Positions 1 through 8,613 of a stretch of 64,000 nucleotides of DNA are shown one piece after another; position 1 is the first letter of the stretch, and every line of letters starts with the position of its first letter. The stretch is from Hydrogenophaga sp. (GTDB lineage Bacteria; Pseudomonadota; Gammaproteobacteria; Burkholderiales; Burkholderiaceae_C). A model generated the notes under the pieces. The model was given only the letters and a program-made list of their open reading frames with translations. It was not told the DNA's origin and did not search any database. The DNA lies in NCBI RefSeq assembly GCF_011390835.1, contig NZ_JAABRQ010000001.1, positions 310,001 to 374,000 of the forward strand, in the 5' to 3' direction. Made by a program: the position numbers and the translations under genes.

Positions 1-437
1 CCAACCTGTTTGCCGTTATCAGCGCGTTTGACGCCGCCTACACCGCCTACAACGGCTTCCAGAACGGCATGGAGCGCTACTGGACGCTCAAGCACCTGCA
101 GCAAGCCCAGATCGGCGAGCTTACCGCCACCTTGTTCAAGGACAACCTGGTGCGCGCCGACACGCTGCCGCTGGTGTTGCCGGTGATGGGCGCCGAAGGC
201 CTGCCGCGCGGTGCGCATGTGCGAGTGCGCCTGGGTGCCATCGACGAGATCACGCTGGACATCTCGGGCACTGTGATCGAGCGGCTCGACCAGCCGGTGG
301 ACGACACGACCGAGGACGACAGCGGCGAGGACGACGACACGCTGGCCAGCCCGCTGGCGCTGGCGATCAACCTCGACGAATCGGCAGACGACACGGCACA
401 GACCGGCGCAACGTCGCCGGCCCCGGCGGGCGGCTGA
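1..437 (+). CDS. RNB-family exoribonuclease, C-terminal end only (RNase II/R type)
   Basis: This is the 3' end of a gene that begins before the window; the reading frame starts at base 3 and gives about 144 residues. The visible part has the pattern of the end of an RNB catalytic domain (NLFAVISAFDAAYTAYN, then MERYWTLKHL) followed by a small beta-rich region like the S1-type tail of RNase II homologues. The protein ends in an acidic, low-complexity stretch rich in Asp and Glu. Such enzymes degrade single-stranded RNA from the 3' end in the cytoplasm. The catalytic aspartates lie upstream and cannot be checked. A TonB-like gene follows after 22 bp on the same strand. The family call is fairly safe; the exact subfamily is not. 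Confidence 0.72.
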   Translation, partial: NLFAVISAFDAAYTAYNGFQNGMERYWTLKHLQQAQIGELTATLFKDNLVRADTLPLVLPVMGAEGLPRGAHVRVRLGAIDEITLDISGTVIERLDQPVDDTTEDDSGEDDDTLASPLALAINLDESADDTAQTGATSPAPAGG

Positions 438-459
438 ACCAGCAGGGATAATCGGCGCC

Positions 460-1326
460 GTGAAGTCCGTCCTTGCTTACCTGAAGGCCCTGAGCACCCT
501 GCAGCTCGCGCTGGGCATTTCGGTGGCGCTGCACGCCGCCCTGCTCACGGTGCGCTTTGTGAACCCGGAGGGCTTCAATCGGGTGTTCCAGGACACGCCG
601 CTGGAGGTGATCCTGGTCAATGCCAAGAGCGACGAGCGCCCCGACAAGGCGATGGCCATCGCCCAGGCTTCGCTCGCCGGCGGCGGCGAGGCAGACAAAG
701 GCCGCGCCACCTCGCCGCTGCCTCCCACACCCAATGCCCGCCTGGGTGACACCGCAGACGAAGACGAGCGCCAGATCGAGGCCCTCAAGCAGCAACAGAA
801 CCAGATCCTGGCCCAGGTGCGCAAACAGCTGGCCACGATGCCGCCACCCGACCTGGAGGCGGTCAACCCCAGCCCCCAGCTTGTGGAGCGAGAGGCGCGC
901 CGCAAAGCCCTGGTGAAGATCCTGGCCGAGATCGAGAAGCGCATCAACGAAGAAAACGCCAGGCCCAAGAAGCGCTACATCAGCCCGGCCACGCGCGAAG
1001 CCGTCTACGCCATCTATTACGACGACCTGCGCCGCCGCATCGAGGACCGCGGAACCACCAACTTCCCCGAGGCTGCCGGGCGCAAACTGTACGGCGAGCT
1101 GACCATGATCATCACCGTCAATTTCACCGGCGATGTGCTGCACACCGAGGTCGTGCAATCCTCTGGCCAGGCGGTGCTCGACCGCCGTGCCCAGGCCATC
1201 GTGCGCAGTCTTAATTTTGACCGATTCAGTGATGCCATGCGCCGCCAGGCCGATCAGATCGTCGTGGTTGCGCGCTTTCGCTTCACGCGCGACGCCACGC
1301 TGCAAACCCAGATGACCGGCCAATGA
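460..1326 (+). CDS. TonB-like energy-transducer family protein
   Basis: A 288-residue protein with a GTG start, preceded by a purine-rich AGCAGGGA site. It has one N-terminal membrane segment (about residues 13-33), a long charged Gln/Lys/Glu-rich region (about 95-185) likely to be helical, and a C-terminal TonB-type domain (about 200-285) with a YGELTMIITVNFTGDV strand and the phrase VVQSSGQAVLDRRAQAIV. TonB proteins pass proton-motive-force energy to outer-membrane receptors, but no exbB, exbD or receptor gene is nearby, so this may instead be an envelope protein that merely shares the fold. The stop overlaps the start of mtgA by 4 bp (ATGA), so the two are probably co-translated. Confidence 0.75.
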   Translation: MKSVLAYLKALSTLQLALGISVALHAALLTVRFVNPEGFNRVFQDTPLEVILVNAKSDERPDKAMAIAQASLAGGGEADKGRATSPLPPTPNARLGDTADEDERQIEALKQQQNQILAQVRKQLATMPPPDLEAVNPSPQLVEREARRKALVKILAEIEKRINEENARPKKRYISPATREAVYAIYYDDLRRRIEDRGTTNFPEAAGRKLYGELTMIITVNFTGDVLHTEVVQSSGQAVLDRRAQAIVRSLNFDRFSDAMRRQADQIVVVARFRFTRDATLQTQMTGQ

Positions 1327-2108
1327 GAGCCTTTGGCCGCTGGCTGCTCTGGATGCTGCTGGCTGGCATCGCGCTTCAGCTGTTTTTTCTTCTGCGAATC
1401 GCGCTGATGACGGTGGTCGATCCGCAGAGCACCGCTTTCATGCGCTCGGAGGCTTGGCGTGTGGCGCACCAAAGCCTGACCAGCGAGAAAAATTGGCGCT
1501 GGTCGGCCCGCTGGGTGGACCATGACCAGATCAGCCCACAGCTCAAGCGTGCGGTGATGGCCTCTGAAGATGCCGGCTTCGCCGAGCACGGTGGCGTCGA
1601 CTGGGACGCGCTGCAATCGGCCTGGCAAAAAAACGAGCGCCGTCAGGAACAGGCCGAAAAGCGCGCCGAGCAGATCGAGCGCCGGCTGGCCAAGAAGCCC
1701 GATGCGGCCGAGGCCGCGCTCAAATCCATCCGGCCACCCAAGATCATTGGCGGCTCGACCATCACCCAGCAGTTGGCTAAAAACCTGCTGCTCTCGGGCG
1801 AGCGCAGCCTGTTGCGCAAAGGACAGGAACTGGTGCTCACACTCATGCTGGAAGCCCTGCTGTCCAAACAGCGCATCCTGGAGATCTACCTCAACAGCGT
1901 GGAATGGGGCGAGGGCGTTTTTGGTGCCGAGGCCGCAGCCCAGCGCTACTTCAACAAGCCGGCTGCGAAACTGAACGCCTACGAGGCGGCGCGGCTGGCG
2001 GTGATGCTGCCGAGCCCGAAGTTTTTCGAGACCCGCCAGGGCTCGGCCTATCTGGCCCGGCGCACCAGCACCATCGTGGCACGCATGGGCATTGTTCAGC
2101 TGCCATGA
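1323..2108 (+). CDS. mtgA: Monofunctional biosynthetic peptidoglycan transglycosylase MtgA
   Basis: A GT51 glycosyltransferase of 261 residues that polymerises glycan strands from lipid II at the outer face of the inner membrane. A single N-terminal membrane helix (about residues 6-26) is followed by the GT51 domain: catalytic Glu82 in SEDAGFAEHGG, the GGSTITQQLAKN motif at 143-154, then RKGQE and ILEIYLNSVEWGEGVFG. Between the first two motifs there is a Lys/Glu/Arg-rich insertion of roughly 30-40 residues (about 101-139) compared with Escherichia coli MtgA, probably a helical hairpin; I believe related betaproteobacteria share it. The gene overlaps both neighbours by 4 bp. Confidence 0.95.
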   Translation: MRAFGRWLLWMLLAGIALQLFFLLRIALMTVVDPQSTAFMRSEAWRVAHQSLTSEKNWRWSARWVDHDQISPQLKRAVMASEDAGFAEHGGVDWDALQSAWQKNERRQEQAEKRAEQIERRLAKKPDAAEAALKSIRPPKIIGGSTITQQLAKNLLLSGERSLLRKGQELVLTLMLEALLSKQRILEIYLNSVEWGEGVFGAEAAAQRYFNKPAAKLNAYEAARLAVMLPSPKFFETRQGSAYLARRTSTIVARMGIVQLP

Positions 2109-2722
2109 ACCTGCGCGCCAAGGCCATGAGTCTGTTCTTGCTCGGGCTGGTGCGCTTGCTCACCGGCGCGCAGGCGCGCTGGTACGGTTGTCCGCCCAAG
2201 GCCGAGCAGCGCATTTATTTCGCCAACCACCAGAGCCACGCCGATCTGGTGCTGATCTGGGCGGCGCTGCCCAAAGAGCTGCGCAGCATTACCCGACCGA
2301 TCGCGGCGCGCGACTACTGGACCGCCTCCAAACTCAAGCGCTTCATCACCACCGAGGTGTTCAACGCGGTCTACGTGGAGCGCGAGCGCAAAGGTGAAGA
2401 AGACCCGCTGCAACCCCTGGTCGATGCCCTGGAAAGCGGCGACTCGCTGATCCTGTTTCCCGAAGGCACTCGAGGCTTCGCCGAAGACCCACAGCCGTTC
2501 AAGTCGGGTCTGTACAACCTGGCCCAGCGCTTTTCGGAGGTGGTCCTGATCCCGGCCTGGATTCACAACGTTCAACGGGTGATCCCCAAGGGTGAGGTGG
2601 TTCCGGTGCCGGTGCTGTGCTCGGTCACCTTCGGTGAGCCGATCCAGCTGGGCGCGGACGAACCCCGTGCGGCGTTTCTGGTTCGCGCGCGGGAAGCCGT
2701 GATGGCATTGCGGGACGTCTGA
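2105..2722 (+). CDS. 1-acyl-sn-glycerol-3-phosphate acyltransferase family protein (PlsC-like)
   Basis: A 205-residue acyltransferase of the LPLAT/PlsC superfamily. The catalytic H-x4-D motif is NHQSHAD (residues 41-47) and the substrate-binding motif is FPEGTRG (118-124). An N-terminal hydrophobic helix (about 6-20) should anchor it to the inner membrane. The likely reaction is acylation of lysophosphatidic acid to phosphatidic acid, though an alternative lysophospholipid acceptor is possible. I chose the ATG at 2105 because it overlaps the mtgA stop as ATGA; the open frame extends further upstream but only as a shadow of mtgA. The next gene encodes a CdsA-like enzyme that would use phosphatidic acid. 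Confidence 0.88.
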   Translation: MNLRAKAMSLFLLGLVRLLTGAQARWYGCPPKAEQRIYFANHQSHADLVLIWAALPKELRSITRPIAARDYWTASKLKRFITTEVFNAVYVERERKGEEDPLQPLVDALESGDSLILFPEGTRGFAEDPQPFKSGLYNLAQRFSEVVLIPAWIHNVQRVIPKGEVVPVPVLCSVTFGEPIQLGADEPRAAFLVRAREAVMALRDV

Positions 2723-2726
2723 GATG

Positions 2727-2830
2727 AGCTACCCCCAAGCTCCACCGCTTCGCGGGTCGCTGCCCCCAAGGGGGTTGGGCCTGCCTTGGGAGCGGCCCAG
2801 CGGCTGGCCCGTGGTCCTCACGCTCCAACG
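2727..2830 (+). repeat. REP-like GC-rich palindromic intergenic repeat, copy 1
   Basis: The gap between the acyltransferase and the CdsA-like gene carries clustered inverted repeats: CCCCCAAG...CTTCGCGGG, the block CCCCCAAGGGGG near 2762-2775, and CTTGGGAGCGGCCCAGCGGCTGG. It resembles the intergenic blocks at 10224, 57366 and 60305 in composition and order (CCxCCGCTTCGCG, then C-run/G-run palindrome, then GCGGCCC). It is non-coding. The boundaries are approximate. Confidence 0.6.
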
Positions 2831-2862
2831 CTACGCGGTGGGTCGTGCCCGGTGAGTACTTG

Positions 2863-3852
2863 ATGAGATCCTTCTTGCGCAGCCTCACGCCGGAACAGCA
2901 AGTTGGCCTGCTGTTCGTGGGTCTGTTTGGTCTGCTGGCGATTGCCACCGTGGTGGGCGTGCTGCTGTCTTTGCGCGAGCAACGGACATCGGCCACCGAG
3001 CCCAGCCCGCGCGCGCAGCAGCTGCAGGACTACCAGTCCCTGCTGAGCAGCTCCTGGCTGATGGCGCTGGTGTTCTGGGTCGGATGGGCGGCGGGCGATG
3101 GCGTGGCTATCGTGCTGTTCGGCCTGATTTCATTCCTGATCCTGCGCGAGTTCATCAGCCTGTCGCCCACACGACGGGGGGACCACCGCAGCCTGGTGCT
3201 CGCGTTTTTCATAGTGCTGCCGCTGCAGTACGCGCTGGTGTGGACCGAACACTTCGACCTCTTCACGGTGTTCATCCCGGTCTATGTGTTCCTGGCGGTG
3301 CCCGCCGTGAGCGCGCTGGGCAACGACCCGGAGCGGTTTCTGGAGCGCAACGCCAAGTTGCAGTGGGGCATCATGGTCTGCGTGTACGGCATGAGCCACG
3401 TCCCCGCCCTGCTTATGCTTGACTTCCCAGGTTTCGACGGCAAGACCGCCTTTCTGGTGTTTTTCCTGGTGCTGGTGGTGCAGACCTGCATGCTGGTGCA
3501 GCACCTGACCTCGCGCCGCTTGCAGCGCCCGGTGGCCCCGGCGGTGAGCGACGGCTTTCACTGGCGCAGCTGGGCCTACGGCCTGCTGGCTGGTGGGCTG
3601 CTGGGCGTGCTCATGTCGGGCATCACGCCATTCAAGCCACTGCCCGCGCTGGGCATGGCGCTGGTTGCCTGCGCCGCCGGTACGCTGGGCCACCTGGTGA
3701 TGAAAGCCATCAAGCGCGATCGTGGCGTGACCCACTGGGGCTCGGCCGGCCGGTCGGTCACGGGCGCCAGCGGCCTGCTCGACCGCGTCGACGCCCTGTG
3801 CTTCGCTGCACCGGTGTTTTTCCACTCGGTGCGCTGGACCTTCGACCTATGA
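2863..3852 (+). CDS. Phosphatidate cytidylyltransferase-like integral membrane protein (CdsA/YnbB type)
   Basis: A multi-spanning membrane protein of 329 residues with about eight hydrophobic segments and a C-terminal CdsA-type signature ending [21 protein letters not shown]. CdsA makes CDP-diacylglycerol from phosphatidic acid and CTP. The fit to the classic signature is partial: the final GLLDRVD agrees, but the Lys-Asp pair and the His-Gly-Gly that normally precede it read TH and ASG here. That places it with the YnbB-like branch, often paired with a PlsC-like gene as here. A canonical cdsA is expected elsewhere in the genome. The ATG at 2863 is preferred over the in-frame GTG at 2845 because GGTGAG sits 6 bp before it. 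The stop overlaps ruvC by 4 bp. Confidence 0.78.
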   Translation: MRSFLRSLTPEQQVGLLFVGLFGLLAIATVVGVLLSLREQRTSATEPSPRAQQLQDYQSLLSSSWLMALVFWVGWAAGDGVAIVLFGLISFLILREFISLSPTRRGDHRSLVLAFFIVLPLQYALVWTEHFDLFTVFIPVYVFLAVPAVSALGNDPERFLERNAKLQWGIMVCVYGMSHVPALLMLDFPGFDGKTAFLVFFLVLVVQTCMLVQHLTSRRLQRPVAPAVSDGFHWRSWAYGLLAGGLLGVLMSGITPFKPLPALGMALVACAAGTLGHLVMKAIKRDRGVTHWGSAGRSVTGASGLLDRVDALCFAAPVFFHSVRWTFDL

Positions 3853-4397
3853 GAATTCTGGGCATCGACCCCGGTCTGCAGTGCACCGGCTTTGGTGTCA
3901 TCGACACTGAAGGCGCCGACATGCACTACGTGGCCAGCGGCACCATCCAGACCAGTCCGAAAAACGGTGCTCTGCTGCCCGCTCGCCTGCGCATCCTGTT
4001 CGACGGCATCAACGAGGTGGTGGCGCGCTACCAGCCAGGCGTTGCCGCCTGCGAGATCGTGTTCGTCAACGTAAACCCCCAGGCCACACTCCTGCTCGGC
4101 CAGGCTCGCGGGGCCTGCCTGACCGCCCTGGTGTCCAACGACCTGTCGGTGGCCGAATACACTGCCCTGCAGCTGAAGAAGGCGGTGGTGGGCCACGGCA
4201 AGGCCGCCAAGCCGCAGGTGCAGGAAATGGTGAAACGCTTGCTTCGCCTGCCCGGCCTGCCAGGTCAGGACGCTGCCGATGCTCTGGGTCTGTGCATCAC
4301 CCACGCGCAGGTGAGTCGCACGGTGGCGGCAATCAACCGGGTGTCGTCGCTGCAGGCACGCACACACTCGGCCTACAAGAACGGACGCAACTACTGA
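3849..4397 (+). CDS. ruvC: Crossover junction endodeoxyribonuclease RuvC
   Basis: A 182-residue Holliday-junction resolvase. The four acidic catalytic residues are visible: Asp7 in GIDPG, Glu69 in ACEIVFVN, and Asp141 and Asp144 in GQDAADALG. The conserved phrase [13 protein letters not shown] follows the second. It cuts symmetrically across junctions processed by RuvAB. The start is the ATG at 3849, which overlaps the upstream stop as ATGA; a longer frame from 3798 is an upstream shadow. ruvA and ruvB are not in the window. The gene is convergent with the IPT lipoprotein gene, with only 29 bp between stops and no clear terminator. Confidence 0.97.
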   Translation: MRILGIDPGLQCTGFGVIDTEGADMHYVASGTIQTSPKNGALLPARLRILFDGINEVVARYQPGVAACEIVFVNVNPQATLLLGQARGACLTALVSNDLSVAEYTALQLKKAVVGHGKAAKPQVQEMVKRLLRLPGLPGQDAADALGLCITHAQVSRTVAAINRVSSLQARTHSAYKNGRNY

Positions 4398-4426
4398 GCC
4401 CGGGACAGGTGCCTCAGCCCTGAGCT

Positions 4427-7177
4427 TCAGCGCGGCAGCGTCAGCGTCTGCACGTTCAAGCCATCGGACAGACCGATCTCAAACACACCACCGGCTGGCA
4501 GATGAGCGGTGCCCAACTGAGCCTGACCACCTCGAGCCTGCAGCGCGAGCACGCTGCGCTGGCTGTTGGGCAACACATGCTCGATGGTGGCCAGTGGATA
4601 GAGCGAAGCGTTCCAGGTGAACAAGGTGCTGGCACCCGTCACGCTCCGGTTGGCCCAGGGCATGTTGTCGCGCGGACTGGCGCTAGCCGCGCGGGCCTTG
4701 GGCAACGTGGCGTTGCGCTCGCCAATGGCGCGACCACCGCTCAGCACCGCGATCTTGGCGATGCGGCCGGGATCGGGTAGCACCCCGGTGAAGTGCTGCG
4801 CGGGCGGATCGGCATGGTCCACTTCGGTGGCGATCACCCCTACACGAACCGTGCGCCCATCGGTGGTGGTGACCTCGACCTCGTGGGTAGTTTCCTCCAC
4901 CGCAGGCACCTGCCCTCGACTGGGCAGAACCTTGTCAATGCGCGCGCTGTTGCCTTCGATGCTGCCACTGATCATCAGCAGCGAGATCTCTGCGGCCGCG
5001 CTCTCGAACAAGCCGATGTTGCCCGCGCCGCGCTGCGCTTCGAGGAATCCCTGCACAAAGCTGTAGTTGTAGTCAGAGAACCAGCTGCCACTGCAGTAAC
5101 CCATGACATCGGCCTGGGTCGAGCCCGCTCCCGGCGCCACGATGGTGCGCGTGTTGCTGTCGAACAGGGGCACAGGCGGCATGGCGCCATTGGCGTAAGG
5201 ATAGGCCGCATCGGGCGAGGCGGTGTTGCCACAAGCGGTGTGCCGACGCGAGAAATTGTGGCCCAACTCGTGCACCATGGTTCGGCTCCAGCTGTTGCGT
5301 GAGGCATCCCAGCCCAGGCTGGACAGGTTGGGTGATCGCGAGGTCTGGGAATTGACGTAGCCGATGCCCGCGATGCCTGCGTTCACCATAGGCCGCACCA
5401 AGCCGTAATACAGGGCATTTGGTGCTTCGCGGCGGCGCAGTTGATCCAGCTCAAACAGTGCGTTGCTCCACTCATCATTGGTGTCCACACCGTCGGTCAC
5501 GCTGGTGAGCGTGTACGGCGCTCGGAAGTTCACGGTGATCTCGTTGCGCGCCAGCGGCAAGGTGCGCGCCAGTTCATTGAGCACCTGAGCCTGGCTGGGC
5601 AGCGTGGGCTGGTTGGAGCCAGACACCAGCGGCACGATCACCACCGTCAGGCGCGTCGCCGAGCCCACCACAGGCGTGGCCTCCTGGCTGGTCTGGGCAC
5701 CGAGTGCATTGCTTGGGTCGACTTCCACTCGCACACGCAAACCGGGGTCAACCCAGGCAGTCGGCAACTGCACCCGGAACGTATGCGTCAGGCTATAGCG
5801 CTGGCTGTCGGAGGGTGTCTGGCCAGTGGGTACTTGCGGCAGGGTCGCTGGGCCCGTCATGTCCAGGGTGCCAAGGGTGGTGGTGCCATTCAAGCCGCGC
5901 AAGCGCACCGACGGCGCAAGCCGTCCGGCGGTTGGGGCGTTCACATAGGCCCTCACCCAGGTCTCCTGACCCGGGTTTAGGCGCTGGTAGTTCGCATTGG
6001 CGGCTTGCGACTGCACTTGGGCGAACTCAATGCCCGAGATCTGCACCGGATTCACACAACCCGAGCCAACGACCAGGTTGCCCGCCGCCACGCCTGGCTG
6101 CGAACTGGACGTCAGGGCAATCGCGGCGCAGGCCACGCCAGCGGGCGCAGGGAAGACGATCTGGATGGCACTGCGGCCGCTGATGTTCACCGGATTACCT
6201 CCGACCAGAACCCCGCTCACCTCGGTCAGACCGCGACCGGTGAGCGTCACCGGATTGCCTGCAGCGCTCACCGTGAACACGGCAGCGCTGTCCACTTCGA
6301 TGCGGGGAATGACCGTGAATTCAGCGCTCGAACGCAGGGATTCGCCGACACCATACTGCAGCGTGATCGCTCCGGTGGCCGCGCCGACTGGCACCGTCAC
6401 GGTGAGCGCCGATGCGCTGCGCGCTGTGATCGTGGCGGCGGTACTGGTGCCACTGAACAGCACTGTGCTAACGCGATCCAGGCCCTGACCGCTGAGGAAC
6501 ACCTGCCCACCCACCAGGGCCGCGCTGGGCGAAAAACCGGCGATGACCACAGGGGTCAATACCGTGATCGCCTGTGGCAGCACCTGGGCCACATCGTTGA
6601 CATCCACCACGGTGAGGTTGCCCGACGACGCTCCCACCGGCACCGCCACCCGCAGGCTAGTGGCATTCGCCACACCCACAGGCGGCAAGGTCACGCCACC
6701 CAGAGTCACCCGCCGGATGCGGTCAAGCTGAGTGCCGCTCAGGGTGAGCTCTCCGCCCGTGACCACCGACGTCGGCACAACCCTGCTCACGGTAACTACC
6801 TGAAGGATGGTCAACGGCGTGCCCGATTGCGCAGCGCCGCTGGCACCAGAGACCTCGATGGCCCCGCTCAACGCTCCGCTGGGCACCAACACGTCGATGC
6901 GGGTGGCCGAGCGCACTGTGATGCTCGGTGCGTTGACGCCCCCCAGGCGCACGCTGGTCACCCGATCGAGGTTCGTGCCGGTTATGACCACCTGGCTGCC
7001 CGCAGCCACGGACGCCGGCGCAAAGCCGGTGATCGTCGGCACCGTGGCGGGCGCCGCTGGCAAACCTAGCGCCGGCCCCGGCTGGCCGACCTCGGGTGTC
7101 AGGTTGATGGCGCTCTCACCACCCCCACCACAGGCCACGAGCACCACCAGGGCACTGGCCGCCACCAAAGCTTGCAT
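4427..7177 (-). CDS. IPT/TIG-repeat lipoprotein with metzincin-like zinc metalloprotease site
   Basis: A 916-residue protein if translated from the ATG at 7177. That start gives a clean lipoprotein signal: MQALVAASALVVLVAC, with lipobox LVAC at 13-16 followed by Gly/Ser residues. Next come about four 85-residue IPT/TIG-like repeats (roughly 45-380) with recurring GxxLxxVxxVxxGG patterns. The C-terminal half contains HELGHNFSRRH at 636-646, a metzincin-like HExxHxxxxxH zinc site, and a downstream DVMGYCSGSW that could be the Met-turn. The site resembles M66-type peptidases, but the usual Gly in the third turn is Ser. It is probably anchored outside the cytoplasm. Substrate and role are unknown. 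An upstream in-frame extension to 7435 lacks protein-like features. Confidence 0.75.
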   Translation of the reverse strand: MQALVAASALVVLVACGGGGESAINLTPEVGQPGPALGLPAAPATVPTITGFAPASVAAGSQVVITGTNLDRVTSVRLGGVNAPSITVRSATRIDVLVPSGALSGAIEVSGASGAAQSGTPLTILQVVTVSRVVPTSVVTGGELTLSGTQLDRIRRVTLGGVTLPPVGVANATSLRVAVPVGASSGNLTVVDVNDVAQVLPQAITVLTPVVIAGFSPSAALVGGQVFLSGQGLDRVSTVLFSGTSTAATITARSASALTVTVPVGAATGAITLQYGVGESLRSSAEFTVIPRIEVDSAAVFTVSAAGNPVTLTGRGLTEVSGVLVGGNPVNISGRSAIQIVFPAPAGVACAAIALTSSSQPGVAAGNLVVGSGCVNPVQISGIEFAQVQSQAANANYQRLNPGQETWVRAYVNAPTAGRLAPSVRLRGLNGTTTLGTLDMTGPATLPQVPTGQTPSDSQRYSLTHTFRVQLPTAWVDPGLRVRVEVDPSNALGAQTSQEATPVVGSATRLTVVIVPLVSGSNQPTLPSQAQVLNELARTLPLARNEITVNFRAPYTLTSVTDGVDTNDEWSNALFELDQLRRREAPNALYYGLVRPMVNAGIAGIGYVNSQTSRSPNLSSLGWDASRNSWSRTMVHELGHNFSRRHTACGNTASPDAAYPYANGAMPPVPLFDSNTRTIVAPGAGSTQADVMGYCSGSWFSDYNYSFVQGFLEAQRGAGNIGLFESAAAEISLLMISGSIEGNSARIDKVLPSRGQVPAVEETTHEVEVTTTDGRTVRVGVIATEVDHADPPAQHFTGVLPDPGRIAKIAVLSGGRAIGERNATLPKARAASASPRDNMPWANRSVTGASTLFTWNASLYPLATIEHVLPNSQRSVLALQARGGQAQLGTAHLPAGGVFEIGLSDGLNVQTLTLPR

Positions 7178-7503
7178 CAGTCGCTTGCCGCCTTCAGCGC
7201 AGGCGGGCTCCCAAGTCAAAAACAGGTTCACGGCGAAAGGCTCCCCAGGCAACACAGCATTTGGTGCCCGAACGGCACCGCGGCCCGCGACGAAAGCCAA
7301 CGGGTTTGGCGCATTGTCAGGGGGTCCGGGCGGCCAGCCATCAACCAACCGGCGAAACCGCGGGACGGCCAGACATGCGGCATTTCGGGTCGACAGGCGG
7401 TGAGGCATGGCACATGGCCAGCGCGGCCAAGACACCCGCGCGTTGGGTAAACGAGCTGGACGTGCTCTGCGCGCCCAGGCCGTGCAGCGTGAGCTTCAGG
7501 CGC
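7178..7503. other. Intergenic region upstream of the IPT lipoprotein gene
   Basis: These 326 bp separate the lipoprotein start from the stop of the small membrane-protein gene at 7504. On the minus strand an open frame continues upstream of the lipoprotein ATG, but it is rich in Arg, Pro and Trp and looks non-coding. A TTGACT hexamer lies about 45 bp before the ATG with no convincing -10 at the right distance. I see no terminator hairpin followed by a T-run, and no repeat. Confidence 0.4.
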
Positions 7504-7680
7504 CTAAAGCAATCGCTCCAGGATCAGCACACCAAAAAATCCTAGCGCGGCGATCACCGTCCATTTGAGGATCATCAACCCCCAGCGCTTGTAATGCGGC
7601 TTGCTGGTGCCGATGTACAGCGCGAAGCACACACCGGCTGCGAGCAGCAGGAAAAATATGGCGAAACGAAAGAGCAACAT
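7504..7680 (-). CDS. Small hydrophobic membrane protein of 58 residues, downstream of lpxC
   Basis: Read directly from the minus strand: ATG at 7680, TAG at 7504-7506. The product starts MLLFRFAIFFLLLAAGVC and ends GFFGVLILERLL. It has two membrane helices (about residues 3-23 and 36-55) joined by a short basic loop, TSKPHYKRWG. The start lies only 9 bp after the lpxC stop on the same strand, so it is probably the last gene of the division cluster. The Lys/Arg-rich loop and clean reading frame argue for a real gene rather than a chance frame. I do not recognise a named family or function. Confidence 0.65.
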   Translation of the reverse strand: MLLFRFAIFFLLLAAGVCFALYIGTSKPHYKRWGLMILKWTVIAALGFFGVLILERLL

Positions 7681-7689
7681 GCGATGTGT

Positions 7690-8613
7690 TTACCAGGCGG
7701 GCGCGAGCTGGGTAAATCCCTGCGGCGCTTGCTCGTCCTGATCGAAAGTCACTACCTCATAGGCATCGGGCTGGGCCAGCAAAGCGCGAAGCAGCAGGTT
7801 GTTCATGGCGTGGCCGCTGCGAAACGCGCTGTAAGCCGCGAGCAGCGGCTTGCCCACAATGTAGAGATCGCCCATCGCATCAAGGATCTTGTGTTTCACG
7901 AACTCGTCCTGATAGCGCAGGCCGTCGGCGTTGAGCACCTTCACGTCGTCCATCACGATGGCGTTGTCCAGCCCGCCGCCCATGGCCAGGCCATGGGAAC
8001 GCATCATCTCCACGTCCTTGGTGAAACCGAAGGTGCGGGCACGCGCGATTTCCCGCGCATAGGTGCCACTGCCAAAATCGAACTCCACCCGCTGGCCGGT
8101 AGCGTTGACCGCCGGGTGATCGAACTCGATCTCGAACGCCAGCTTGTAGCCATGGAACGGGTCAAGCCGCGCCCACTTCAGGCTGGCCCCCTCACCGTCG
8201 CGCACCTCGACCGACTGGATCACCCGGATGAAGCGCTTCGGCGCTTTCTGCATCACGATCCCGGCGCTCTGGAGCAGATAGACAAATGACGCTGACGAAC
8301 CGTCGAGGATAGGCACCTCTTCGGCGGTGATGTCCACCATCAGGTTATCCAGGCCCAGCCCGGCGCAGGCACTCATCAGATGTTCGATGGTGTGAACCTT
8401 CACGCCGCCATTGGAGATCGTCGAAGCTAGGCGGGTGTCGGTCACCGATTCGGCGCTGACCGCGATCTCCACCGGCTCCGGCAGATCAACCCGCCGGAAC
8501 ACGATGCCCGTGTCCGGCGCCGCAGGCCGCAGCGTCAATTCCACGCGCTGACCGCTGTGCAGGCCGACGCCCACCGCCTTGGTCAGGGATTTGAGAGTGC
8601 GCTGAGCGAGCAT
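7690..8613 (-). CDS. lpxC: UDP-3-O-acyl-N-acetylglucosamine deacetylase LpxC
   Basis: A 307-residue zinc enzyme that carries out the committed, second step of lipid A synthesis by removing the acetyl group from UDP-3-O-acyl-GlcNAc in the cytoplasm. Visible features are the N-terminal QRTLKSL...GVGLHSG, the zinc ligand His78 in HTIEHLMSA, the [12 protein letters not shown] motif carrying the second and third ligands (His and Asp, near 238-242 by family numbering), and the late [14 protein letters not shown]. Length matches the family. It follows ftsZ in the usual betaproteobacterial order. The 198-bp gap before it probably holds its own promoter. Confidence 0.98.
   Translation of the reverse strand: MLAQRTLKSLTKAVGVGLHSGQRVELTLRPAAPDTGIVFRRVDLPEPVEIAVSAESVTDTRLASTISNGGVKVHTIEHLMSACAGLGLDNLMVDITAEEVPILDGSSASFVYLLQSAGIVMQKAPKRFIRVIQSVEVRDGEGASLKWARLDPFHGYKLAFEIEFDHPAVNATGQRVEFDFGSGTYAREIARARTFGFTKDVEMMRSHGLAMGGGLDNAIVMDDVKVLNADGLRYQDEFVKHKILDAMGDLYIVGKPLLAAYSAFRSGHAMNNLLLRALLAQPDAYEVVTFDQDEQAPQGFTQLAPAW

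Noticed and set aside
367..1323. Long antisense frames opposite the TonB-like gene and opposite many others (for example 5441-5980, 8803-9576, 55013-56416)
   Set aside because: These are typical shadows in high-GC DNA, rich in His, Arg, Gly and Ala, and each lies opposite a gene with clear family motifs.
7178..7435. An 86-residue extension of the IPT lipoprotein
   Set aside because: Starting at 7177 gives a proper lipoprotein signal peptide; the extension would bury it and is rich in Arg and Pro.
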